Positions 24,048 to 35,232 of a DNA stretch of 64,000 nt are shown here, piece after piece. This DNA is from Nephromyces sp. MM_2019 (lineage: Eukaryota; Apicomplexa; Aconoidasida; Nephromycida). The notes below the pieces were generated by a model that was given only the letters and a program-made list of their open reading frames with translations, was not told where the DNA came from and ran no database searches. Location of the stretch: contig JADHZB010002064.1 of the NCBI GenBank assembly GCA_015657535.1, forward strand, positions 1 through 64,000, read 5' to 3'. The translations under genes were made by a program, and so were the position numbers. How positions within the stretch are numbered: position 1 is the stretch's first letter; each line of letters starts with the position of its first letter.

Positions 24048-25843
24048 TTAAAAAGATATTAGCCTGGGGATTAGAGGATTATATGTTTCATCAGCACATT
24101 TAATATCAAAAGTTTTGATCAATTCTAGGAAATTTTGAATTTCGTACTTTGATTGATTGTTGGTATATATTCCAATTAATAGATGACATTTATCAGAGTC
24201 ATATTCAAAATGAATACGACTTAGGTCCCATGAGCCTGAAATCTCATCGAAAATCCGAGAAGTTGTGTTGCTTTTTTCAGAATATTCGAATCTTAAAATC
24301 ATTTCATTCTCTTTGATAGCATCACCTCCCATGCTTGATGGCTTAGCATGGTGATTTGCCAGATCATTGTGAGTGATTTCCCAAGGATCATAACCTTTAT
24401 CCTTAAGCGAAGTTAAAAGATATTCAGTCTCACTTAGGCTATCAAGGTTCAGGCCCAGTATCATATTTGAGAGCTTTTTAGATTGTATATGTGAGTGATT
24501 ATATACGATTTCGGTAATATTAGCAGCATTAAGTGCGGATAGTAGAGATTTGACACTACCGGGATGTTCAGGAAGTAAAATTGAAAATCGATGTTCAGAG
24601 GGCTCATTATTTTCTGAATTATGTGCAGGGTCAGTAGGCGCCTGCTGGAGTGGGGAGTTTTCTGCAGTCTCGATATTTTCAGATATGAATTTCAAGAGCT
24701 TAAAATCAATGTTTGCACCTGTTGTGAGAACTAGGCAATTTTTATGCTTGACTCCATTGTTCATGCAGTATTTCTTCATTCCTGCTACGCCCAATGCCCC
24801 TGCTGGTTCAAGAACCATTCTTATATCCGAAAAGGTATCAGAAATTGCTTGGCATATCTCACTAGTCGAAACAAGAATCATTTCATCAATCAAATCATTA
24901 CAAAGTTTAAATGTTAATTCTCCTATTGTTCGTATTGCGGCGCCATCTGCAAATTTACCAATATTATGGACCGTGGTTACTTTGCCCTCCTTAATGCTAA
25001 CAGTCATGCCTGGGGCTTCTGTAGCTTCAACTCCTATTATTTTTATATTGGGATTAATCATTTTGAGTACTGTGCTAGCCCCTGCAGTTATACCGCCGCC
25101 ACCGCATGGACTGAACAAGTAGTCTAAAGACATAACATCACATTGTTTCATCAGTTCTAAAGCAAGAGTTGCTTGGCCACCGATAATAAAAACATCATTG
25201 AAAGGGTGAATTAGGAATCTACCATCATTAACAGTGCTGGAGTATTGAAAACAGTCGTCAATTGTTTCACCGACTTGACAAACTTCTCCGCCCATATTTT
25301 TTACACTATCAATTTTGATTGATGTTGCTCCATTAGGCATATATATTTTCGACGATATTCCATAATGAGTGGCACTGTATGCTACACCCTGAAATCAATT
25401 AAATAGAGAAAGTTAGGAGATAAATTAATTTATTAAATTCATAACATTTCGTGGTTTTAAAATATCACCTGAGCATGGTTTCCCGCTGAGCAGCTATAGA
25501 CGCCAGTCTTCTTAAGTTCGGCCAGCATACTTGATATCTTAGTGAATGCTCCTCGTATTTTGAAAGAATAGACAGGGGTACATTCTTCTCTTTTCAAAAA
25601 TACATTGTTGTTATTCATCTTTGATAGTCTATATGCTTTTGTAAATGGTGTGAAGTCCTTCATTATATCTCTGATTGGAGAACATAAAGCACATTTCACA
25701 ACACATGCTTTAAATTCCTCAATGCTGCTATCATCCGAAGGAGGTTTTATATCTTGGAGTGAAGGGTTGTTACGAACAGCTTCTAGTATTGAATAAAATT
25801 CCGGATAAGTGGAAGGGGAGAGATCAGAAAAATAATTATACAT
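24048..25843 (-). CDS. Threonine deaminase (biosynthetic-type threonine dehydratase), two exons
   Basis: Exons 25843-25469 and 25388-24048 join in phase to 571 residues. The enzyme converts threonine to 2-oxobutanoate and ammonia, the first committed step of isoleucine synthesis. The fold-type II PLP core shows the Schiff-base lysine in YSFKIRGAF (Lys95), SAGNHAQG, and the phosphate-binding loop CGGGG. After residue about 370 there are two successive ACT-like regulatory segments (first around HRFSILLPEHPGSVKSLLSA with DPWEITHNDLANHH, then MILRFEYSEKSNTTSRIFDE), which is the allosteric layout of biosynthetic IlvA rather than the short catabolic form. A low-complexity linker separates core and regulatory part. 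The start chosen is the first ATG in frame; a longer open frame upstream lacks one. Confidence 0.9.
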
Positions 25844-27579
25844 TGTATGTGGAAGTTGTACAAAGTTTTCGATCAAGTTTATATAAGTTCAATGATATAT
25901 TTAACAAAAGGTACTATACTAATCAACACTGATATATAAGAAGGTTTCACTTTTAATCAAGAAATGCAGTTGTCTTTTATAAAGGTGATCAATATATATA
26001 TTGTTGAATTGTTGCAAGCTTTCTATTTTGACCCAATGTGTGTATATATGGACTTAAGCTTAAGTTAGGGTTACCCAGGTGTTTTCTTTTGCATAGTTTC
26101 AATGAAGGGCTGTTGATTCTATAACAAATAGAGTACGCTGTAAACCAAAAGTAAGTGCTAAATTTATTTTCTTCTACTTGGACCAAAGTGAAATATACTT
26201 TAAATCTGGCATTGATATTTTTTATTAGTTTTATTGATAGATTTAACAGGAATTAATGATCTTATTTTTAAACTTGCTTATTTATATATTACACACTTGT
26301 TGTGCATCCATATATATAATAAATTAGCTAAGATTTTTATTTTAACTTTGTTATATAAATTTAGTAGCAAAAGCTAAGCTGTCATTTTGCTTCATTAAAG
26401 CTGAAACGAATTAATATTATCATATTATCATGTAAGGTTAAAAAAAACAACTAGAAGTTTGCCTAAATTAGTCAATTTTCAGGTGCCTTTACTTTTAACG
26501 ACACATTTGTTTGAATAAATTAAAATTCAAACAACTTTTTATGTTTTTGCTTATTGAGTGCACCTTCTAGATAATCAAGTGATTTAGAGAGTTTAGTGTG
26601 ACAGAATACTTAAATAACCCAAGTTCAAGTATGTTTTGAATTTGAAGTTTGTCATTTCAATTATTTTGTAGAGTGGTTCCACCAAATATTACTTTTAGTA
26701 TCTGATTTAAAGAGATTTTAATTAGCCATTAAACAATAACTGAAGCAAATAAATCCTTAAAAAAGATTGTAAATAAAATGAGTGAGCAATCTCAAGAATG
26801 TACTAATAATACATTTGAATTCTATCAAACTTTTTTCGAAGCATAGTATTCATACTTAGAAAAAAAAAACAAAGATAAAATAGTAGCTATTAATTGTTTA
26901 AAATTTTTGATTAAATAAATTTTATCCAACTAATTTATCAGCTCATACTGGGACGTTTCAAGTGTTTTAAATTTTACACAGCATTTATAATCTCGATTCT
27001 CGAATGCCCAAGCCGTTCAATATACAATTTAAATTTAATGTATCCGTATCCATCTATCAACCTTGTTAATAGATACAACTCACAAATTCTTATCATACTA
27101 TGTTTCGAATGTTTGGGCAAGGTTTACTATTCTTAATGGAATTGACAAAAAATCAGGATTGTTTCAATTATTTCAAACAAGGCTATATAAGATAACCACA
27201 CAAGACAAAATATTTTTTAGCATTTTGATAAATTTTTTTGATGATTGTGTGATGAAACTGGAGCAAGGATTGGACATTTGTAGGTTTTTAAACAGGTGGA
27301 AAAAATTTTGTTAAAGCATATTTTTCAGCATAGTAATGATAAAACAATAATAAAATAATGCCATTCACTCAGTTTTATAACAATGCTTATAATTGAACAA
27401 CCGTATTAATATAATAGCTGTAAAGCACTTAGCATATATATGAATGGGAAAAAAACAATCATTTCAAGCGAATTCATCTCTGGTAAAATATAATTTAATC
27501 ACATGGCATGCATGCCACTTAGAGGTAAAGGCTAATAAGATCCCCATGAATAAAACTTAAATTATGAATATTTTTAAAA
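25844..27579. other. Intergenic region upstream of threonine deaminase and USB1
   Basis: Divergent promoters of the two flanking genes are expected here. Open frames at 25989-26186 (-) and 27063-27314 (+) show no domain, splice partner or codon bias. Nothing else recognised. Confidence 0.45.
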
Positions 27580-29052
27580 ATGATTTTTCTTGATTCTGAA
27601 AGTTCAGAGGATGAGTTATGTTATAACAAAACTTCCCCTGTATCTGAGAATTCACAAAGTGATCGAGTTGGTAACTATCAAACTTTTATAAATATCCCAG
27701 GTAACTACTTATTATTATTGCCAACAATTGAAGACTTAATATATATATTTTAGTTAAGGAAAACTCATTTATAAAGAAAAATCAAGATAAATGTATGAAA
27801 ATTCTCGACTATCTGGACCAATTAAACACATTATTAGGCCAATATTCATGTAATAATGCTAACGAACTACTTCATTTAAGCACAAAAGATGGAGTAGATA
27901 ATACCTCTTTATCAAGAGCGGAGAGGCAAAAGAGTCCTCATATAAGTGTTTCTAAGCCATTGAATCTAAGGTTTCATTTCATTGAACCTATTGTAAACAG
28001 GCTCCAAATTTGTTTCTCTGGTCTTCCGAGGTTAGAAATTATTAAAATTTTGTACAATAATTATATGCTTGTAAAAAACACCTTAATATTGAATATATTC
28101 AATCATGATTAAAGAATACATAGGCCTCACTTAAATGAGCATGTATTTGATTTCCAAAATTTAATTTCACTTATTCGTTGATTTTATTTTAAAGAAGTGC
28201 GATTAACTTTACCTGAATTTTATTTCCATTTAAATTGTTATCTAACAGAAACACATCCTTAAATTTATTAATCTCCACTGAGGTTTAGATATTTTTCTCT
28301 ATTCAATTACTGGATATATTAACTCATTTATAAATAATCATATATTTTTAATTATCAGATTTCATTGCGAAATAACTGACCAAATAGAAATATTAGCTAA
28401 TGAGAGCCACAGCAAGTTTTTCGCATCCTTGAAGATAAGAGAGTATGGAAATTCGCATAAGGTAAAAAGATCCTGAAAATCATCTATGAACTCAAAATGA
28501 TATTGAGGATATCAAAGACATAACATTCAGAATAACTATTTACCTCTTCCTAACACAATCAGATCATAAATGACGCTATAAACCGCTGTGACCAAGTTTT
28601 GTCCGCTTATGGGCAACCTCAATATTACTCAGAGAGACATTTGCACATCTCACTTGCATGGATAAATCAAGTATAAAAATTAGTTTTTAAACTCTTTATA
28701 TTAAAGTTTTCCCTCAGAAATAACACTCGATGAATAAATATAATATATTACAATATATAAAATTTTTGGAACACGATATTAGGATTTGAGGCCTATAATG
28801 AAGTTATTATCGCATGATCCTGATCATCAAGTTTTAGTCCGTTACAATACTAGAATATGGTCATCAACTGAGAATTTCTTCAATTTGAAAAATTGGAATT
28901 ATAACATTCAAGATAAGAATGAAAGAGACACTTCTATGCTAATTAGTAAAATAGAGATTATGGTTGGTCAGCGTATCACACAAGTAAATCTATTAAAAAG
29001 TGTCTCCAGCTCACCATTGGATTCTGAAGAATCTTTTGAAGATATTGATTAA
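27580..29052 (+). CDS. USB1: U6 snRNA 3' exonuclease USB1 (Mpn1), five exons
   Basis: Exons 27580-27700, 27754-28030, 28359-28461, 28563-28670 and 28783-29052 join in phase to 292 residues. USB1 is a 2H-phosphoesterase that trims the 3' end of U6 spliceosomal RNA and leaves a terminal phosphate. Both catalytic H-x-S motifs are present: HISVSKPL (exon 2) and HLHISLAW (exon 4). Between them lie the family segments LRFHFIEPIVNRL and ANESHSKFFASLKI, and the protein ends with a basic beta-strand pair near IMVGQRITQVNLL. The N terminus has an acidic Ser-rich stretch (DSESSEDE), as in many USB1 proteins. A closer acceptor at 28717 would bring in an immediate stop, so the exon at 28783 is preferred. 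Intron 1 is only 53 nt. Confidence 0.88.
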
Positions 29053-29642
29053 TTTCGGAATTATTGTTCCAGACATTTAATAACTTTAAGTCATATTCAA
29101 GATATTTTTCGAGCTTTGCTCTCAACTTCAACTTTGGTCCTGAATAGAGGGAACTCTCACTAATAGCATCATAAAATATAATAATGGATTAAAGCACTTT
29201 GTTAGTCTTTAACTTCAACAATATCCAGCTATTTATAGAGCTAAGGAACAACTCACTCATGTTTAATTAATACTAAGCTTGTACTGTTACCTATCATAAG
29301 CATAAAATATAATTTATAAAAAATTTAGCTTTTTATTTTACCAATAATTCTATTAACTAGAATTATATTAGAATTAGATCTTCAAATTTAAATCATTGAA
29401 GGAACAAACAATCTTGAAGGATAAAAATTATTAATTACATATATTGTACATTCACCTCATTTTAATAATATTGATATCAGACTGTTTGTTATTTGACGAT
29501 GATCTGACACAAATTTCTTTCAAAAAAAATTGAAAATGATTTCAAAAAGTTTAGACGAACAAAACTAAGGCCCAATAAATGGTAAAAAGCTTGCATATAC
29601 ATTAAATCAGGTTAAAACAAAATTCTTTTATAATTTTTAGCT
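29053..29642. other. Convergent intergenic region
   Basis: AT-rich gap between USB1 and the Lys-rich gene; no gene seen. Confidence 0.5.
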
Positions 29643-31506
29643 TTAAAAAGGGTTCTGAGAAAGTTGTACAAGATTCTGAGAAGCTTGAAGAATTGAGCAC
29701 CCATTCAATTGGAGAGCCTATAAAGAATATTCATCAAAATCTAAATATATATTAAAATTACATAAACAAGCATTATAAGGGATAAATTGCATTGTGATTT
29801 TATCACGTATCACTTAAACACAATATAGAAGAATAATGACCACGATTCATAATAGATATTTAAAATTAAAAAATACCTTAGAAGGATTTTCCAGAAATTC
29901 TCCGGTAAATTTAAAAGTGTTGTCTATACTGTCCCTAATTGTTTCTTGCCAATTGTAATTAAATTGTGGCAACGTCGAACTTTGGTTTTGGAAAAAACCC
30001 ATAGCAGCCTGAAACGCAACCTTACTGGAAAGATATGCTGTAATTAGATTTTGTATTTGAGGTGAGTCCACCACACAACGACATTTACTGTTAGCTTCTA
30101 AAACTGAAACCAAAACATAAAAAAATTCAAGCATCTCAACTTTTTCTTTGACAGGCTAGTGAATCAGAAGCCTAAAATTTTTAGCCGTATTTTTATTGTC
30201 ATTACAAATGTAAATAACTTATACTTATGGAATTCTGAGACATAAATTTATAAATTTATCTGAACACTTATTTTTGTACTTGTAATAATGCATGAGATTC
30301 AATGCTATTATGACTACAAAGTTGGACACAATAACACAAGCATGATACCCTACCAGTTTTAGCTCCAGAACTTTTTTTTTTTTTTTTTTTTAGGTGTAAC
30401 TTTTTCAATTATGTTATTTTCAGCATCATGAAGTTGTTTAGGCTTCTTATTTTGGCAAACTGAACTCTTGGGTTCATCAATTGAAATGTTTGTTGTTGAA
30501 TCTAGATTATTTGAATTTCCTAGCTCACTGTTTTCTATTAAATGTTCATCACTGGCTAAGACATTGGGTTCCAATGTCGTTTTAGTAGCAGCTTGAGAGC
30601 TAATTTCTATATTACTCACATTATAACGAATTGCTTGTGTTTTTGGATCAAGGCTAGGACTACTTTCGCTAATTTTACTCTGAACTGTACTTGTTTCTTG
30701 ATTTTTCGGATTTATACAGGCAATAGATTCCGATATTACATTATTAACCTTGTTTTCACTGTTTGAGGAGTGTTCCAGTATTTGTGATAATTGATGGTGA
30801 GGTCTTTTTTTATGACTTTTTGTACTTTTGCTAATTTTTAGAGTTTTAGAATTTGAAACATCCATTGCTATTTTATTAGAGCTTTTAGAATATTTCTTTT
30901 TGAAAAATTTTCCAGCTTCAGTTTCTAATTGATAGCCTTTTATAAGTTTAAGCTGCTTATCTTTGATAGTTTCTAGTTGTTTATCTTTAAGATTTTCCAA
31001 TTTTTTATCTTTAGTAAACTCTAATTGCCTATCTTTAGCAGCTTTTAATAATCTACCTTTAGTAGTCTCTAATTGCCCATCTTCAGTAGCCGTCAATTTT
31101 TCCAATTGTTTCTCTTTAACTGATTCTTGGGTCTGTTTGTCTTTTGCAATTTTCTGTTTCTTAACTTTTGTTGTCTGTGGCTCATCTTTGAACTTCCTCT
31201 CTTTGATTTTTGCAGTTTCCAATTTGTCTACTTTGTTAGACACAGTAACGTTATCCATCCCTGTGCAAAAAAGCTTTCATTTGTTAATTTTTATGCACAG
31301 TGAATTGTGTATCTTTATCTCGGAAGTAAATACTACTTTTAATTATGAAGCAAAGTCATATACATTATGTTATAAAATAGCTAAAACACAATGTTACCTT
31401 TTTCTTTGGATTCAAAAACTATTGGTTCTACAATTTCTTTTTCCTCACTTGTCCCCCTTTCTTCTCCAGATAACTCACTTGAAGTTTCATGATTCTGAGC
31501 TTTCAT
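29643..31506 (-). CDS. Lys/Ser-rich protein with octapeptide repeats; frame interrupted at a 20-A run
   Basis: Exons 31506-31398, 31260 to about 30354, 30103-29877 and 29717-29643 are proposed. Exon 2 encodes a highly charged region with seven degenerate 8-residue repeats built on KDKQLExI (for example LENLKDKQ, LETIKDKQ), likely helical, then a Ser/Thr/Asn-rich segment and a Lys run. The Lys run is coded by 20 consecutive A bases (plus-strand T at 30372-30391). As written, the frame leaves the run and stops at 30359-30361, after FWS. In the frame expected for 19 or 22 A, it instead reads SSGAKT up to a good donor (GTAGGG) and joins exon 3 in phase. Exon 3 is a compact hydrophobic-amphipathic domain (CRCVVDSPQIQNLITAYLSS), which joins exon 4 ending at 29643. 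Family not recognised; a nuclear or nucleolar protein is likely from composition. Confidence 0.6.
30372..30391. repeat. Homopolymer of 20 T (20 A on the coding strand)
   Basis: The run codes for the end of a poly-Lys tract. Its length decides whether the gene above stops at once or continues into its last exons. Confidence 0.95.
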
Positions 31507-31554
31507 GATTAATAAATTATCACTTATCATTACGCTTTAGTTTAAATATATATA

Positions 31555-32016
31555 TTATTTAATCTCACTCATTATCTGGGTCATGCAAAGATCCTGCAAA
31601 AACCAATAATCTGGTGACTTATTAGAAAACCTTTGAGAAAACCTCGTCCTAATTTGTGGAATGTCTCTATCTTCATCTTGATATTGAGTTTTGGATTTGG
31701 AAGTATAATCATTTTTAAGACTTTCGCTGTGATTTGTTTTGATTTTTTTGCTCTGTTTATTTTTAACAGTTGTTCGAGGTAGTGAAAACTTCTCACTTTG
31801 ATTTTGTTCACCATTCCTTTTATTTGAGAGCTTTTCCTTTTCTTTTTTTTTGCTACTTTTAGCATTGATTTTCGATTTATTTTTCCAATGCACATTCCTG
31901 CTTCGTATATTTCTATTAGATTTTCTTTTTATTTGGAAATTGGAGCTTTGCTTTATTTTTTTTTTCTTTTTATATCCTTGAAGTAGCCCTTTTTGTTGAA
32001 CTTGAGAGAGAAACAT
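31555..32016 (-). CDS. Small highly basic protein, unknown
   Basis: The ATG at 32016 gives 153 residues dominated by Lys, Arg, Ser and Asn (KKKKKIK, SKKKEKEKLSNKRN), with a less basic C-terminal stretch SPDYWFLQDLCMTQIMSEI that could be a short binding helix. It follows the Lys-rich repeat gene on the same strand, with its stop about 50 bp from that gene's start. No family recognised; composition suggests a nuclear or nucleolar location. It may be the terminal exon of a longer gene, because an AT-rich open stretch precedes the ATG. Confidence 0.5.
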   Translation of the reverse strand: MFLSQVQQKGLLQGYKKKKKIKQSSNFQIKRKSNRNIRSRNVHWKNKSKINAKSSKKKEKEKLSNKRNGEQNQSEKFSLPRTTVKNKQSKKIKTNHSESLKNDYTSKSKTQYQDEDRDIPQIRTRFSQRFSNKSPDYWFLQDLCMTQIMSEIK

Positions 32017-33121
32017 GATCAATATTTAATTTTGAGATATTGCCAGGTTTGGAAGTATGATTTTAATTTGTTAGAATAACTGTCTGATTTTATAAAGTTT
32101 ATTATTTAATTTAAATGATTTTGTTGTATTATTTTATCTTGATTAAAAAATAAAAATTATTTTGCATAATAATAAGTTCACTGACTTATGTTAAATTATA
32201 ATTTAAGACTTGCAAGACTGCTAGTTTCTTATTTACCTGTTATATATGTGGAAAATTAAAGATTATAAACTTTAAATTTTATAATTATCACTTTTCAATT
32301 CGGATTATATAAGCCTCTTATGTAATTAAAATGGTATAAATATATAATGCAAGGGCAAAACTAACGCTCTATTTAAATAAATAACCTAATTGAATTTTAC
32401 ATTAAAGTTAAATTAGTTATAAGTATTAAAATCTAAGCTCATATTATCCTAAAGACTAAATAAACCAATGGTTAGATTTCAATAGTATAACTTAATTACA
32501 TAAAATTATTCCAGCAAGGAACTAGCAACCTAAGCATTAGGAAACATTTAATCATAATATGCCCAGTTGTTTCCAATTTTGGTTTTCTGCTAATAACAAG
32601 ATAGCACAACTTCAGTGGAAGTCGCATCAACCAGTGTCTTAAAAGGTATAAGTAATGGATGAATCTTAACATATAGCAAATCAATTCATATCACCAGCCT
32701 AAAACGAAGTCTACTTGCACTACTGTATTGCAAAATTCACAAATTGCAACAACAGTTGTTCAGTAACTTTTAAAATTTAGACCTACTTAATATACTAAAA
32801 TGCTTATTAACTACCCTGGGACCAATGATCGATTTTTTTCACTCAAAGCTTATGCTACAAATCTTCAACTTTATCATTTCCTCTTGACTAGTTATCTCAA
32901 ATTTTATTATTTTTATATTTTGCTTCTTTATAGACAGCTTCTAATGTTTCCGATTCAACAATTATCTCATTAAGCAACATAGGCTGTATGTAATACATAT
33001 ATCTTTTACATAGATACTATCAAATACCTCACCTGAGACTCTAATTGATACTGTAGCACCATTCTGTCTGTGAGCTATTTCATAGAGTATTAGATATACC
33101 TATTAACTATATATAGTAATA
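32017..33121. other. Divergent intergenic region
   Basis: No gene seen. A short minus-strand open frame at 32496-32684 has no supporting feature. Confidence 0.45.
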
Positions 33122-33758
33122 ATGCTTGCTGATAGATTGAAAATATTTGAAAGATTAACTTCATTATCATTTGGGAGCAAATTTTTAATAGGTAGCCTTA
33201 TTTTCAATGTAGGATTAATGAGTGGAGCTTTGGCTATAGAATATAACAGACGTAAAAAGGCCGAAAAGATTTATCAAGAGGCCTTAAGTGAAGATACAAA
33301 ATCAACAAGCTCTTCAAACCAGCCAAGTAAACCTCAAAAGGTTTCATGCTTCTTGGAGGCTCAACTTTTCAGACAAAACTGTAGCTATATGACACCGTAA
33401 GTTCAAAATGATTTGAACTGTAAATCTTAACAAAGTTGTAATGCTCCACTACTTAGTTTAAAATACTTCTTTACTTGAAGCTTAGAATACTTCTTTACTT
33501 GAAGCTTAGAATACTTAATTGATTTCTCATATTAAACAATAGCTATCCAAACTAATACTTAATATAAACAGAGATGCTATAACTGACAATGACACATGTC
33601 ACTCACTTGAACTCAAGTTAGAAGAATGCCGAAACAATTTATATGACCACATAAATACTGATAAAACACCGGCTATGTTACCAATTACTGGAATTATAAA
33701 CTTACCACCATGGATTGATCCACATCCTAGATCACCATCAACCACAGAATATAACTAA
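33122..33758 (+). CDS. Membrane-anchored CHCH-type (twin Cys) protein, two exons
   Basis: Exons 33122-33396 and 33572-33758 join in phase to 153 residues. Residues about 18-40 form a single membrane span (SKFLIGSLIFNVGLMSGAL), followed by a basic YNRRKKAEK stop-transfer and a Ser-rich linker. Two Cys pairs follow: Cys76-x10-Cys87 and Cys101-x9-Cys111, each on a predicted amphipathic helix (SCFLEAQLFRQNC, TCHSLELKLEEC). This is close to the twin CX9C coiled-coil-helix fold imported into the mitochondrial intermembrane space by Mia40/Erv1. The N-terminal span would anchor it in the inner membrane facing that space, as for small subunits of respiratory complexes. The exact family is not recognised. 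The intron contains a 24-bp tandem duplication. Confidence 0.65.
33462..33509. repeat. Two tandem 24-bp units in the intron of the CHCH gene
   Basis: 33462-33485 and 33486-33509 are identical, followed by a partial third copy (AATACTT). Confidence 0.95.
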
Positions 33759-35232
33759 CTTATAATCAAACCTTATCTTACTTCTCACATGCCTTACAAT
33801 TTTGAATTATCAAGTTTACAATTTATTATTTAACCCATACTTTCCATTATTATAAGCTTAACATTTTTTCAAAATTTTAAAGCGATACCAAATTTCATTC
33901 AATTAGGCTTGATATTCTCATTTTGTAACAATTATCAGCCACTTTCATTCGCATTATTTTTGGAAAATTAATTACATCTTTACTAGTTCTGAATATAAGT
34001 TAGACTCTCAATCCTGATTATCATTATACTCTTGGGTAATCAACAAGCTATTAATTCCTTTAACTTTGATAAATAGGTGAATTTAGATCACGCCATTCTC
34101 CAATTTTTAACTCTAATTTTTTTTGCTTTCAACAATTAATTCAACAAATACATAGCAAAGAACAAATGCTAATAATAACAAAGAGATAACCAAAAATTAA
34201 ACTTTTTCATAAAACTACATTGAATTTAGCTAATTATTCTCACTCAAATCCTTTAAGCAGTCACTTTTCTTGTAAATATAATCAGTCCACAAGTTGGGTG
34301 TCATAATAAAGTATTCAATACCCTCACTATTCAAATTACAATTCTGTAAAATTTTAATTATTTTTGAATCCTGCTTTATCGGGTCACCAAGATACGCATT
34401 TACATAACCTTAACTTTGTGAAGAACCTAGCCTGGGTTTTACATTGATTAGTTTCTAAATATTTCTCGTAATCTAAAAGAAATTGAGTAGTACATCTTAT
34501 TTTTTAGGGTTTAAAACACATTGCAAGTTTTGCTGTTTAGCTTTTCTAAGTGGTGTGCTAACATATCAATAAACTTAGATGCTTGCACCTATAATAATTT
34601 AGACCTTTATTACTTTATACTTTGGATCTTCACTAGAGCAACTATTAGTTGGAGTCTAAATATAAATTAGTTAGTAACATATTTTTACAAGATGTTCACC
34701 TCGTATTTAAAAATCGTTAAAGATATATCGAATCATAGCACATTCATCATATGCATGCCCGTACATGAAAATTACAACACAAAAGTTATACGCTACCTAC
34801 CTTAAAATAGTCAATTATGTCACTCATAAAGAAATAATCACTTAACCTTGAAAGCGACAATTTTATTTATAACTCTTCTTAAGCTAGTTTACATGATTTC
34901 AAGCAAATAGCTTATCTCAAATTATATCCCATGACATAAAATGCTACTAGCTCTATACTCTTCATACATTAAACTGCATCTCTATTCAGCTCAACCTGAA
35001 TTCAATAACTTGGTAAACAATTCGCTTCTCATTTAGCTTTTCTATAACCAGTTACGCTACCATTTACCCCTTTATTCTGCAACTTGATTTCGACTCGAAG
35101 CCTCAGTGATAAAACAAGCTTCAGTATAGCATTTCAGTTGCCACCCAGTATTCTCGTCAAATAATCAATTTGTTAAACTTTGAGCTAGGACATTCATGCT
35201 AACTGACGATTTTTAAAGAAAGCTAGCAAAAA
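33759..35232. other. Intergenic region
   Basis: AT-rich, no supportable coding region or RNA gene seen on either strand. Confidence 0.45.

Noticed and set aside
24550..25122. 190-codon plus-strand frame
   Set aside because: It is the antisense of the threonine deaminase exon.
28717..28730. AG at 28716-28717 as the acceptor for the last USB1 exon
   Set aside because: It would give a stop as the second codon and lose the conserved C-terminal strand pair.
30963..31508. 181-codon plus-strand frame rich in Ser/Leu/Phe
   Set aside because: Antisense of the Lys-rich repeat gene.
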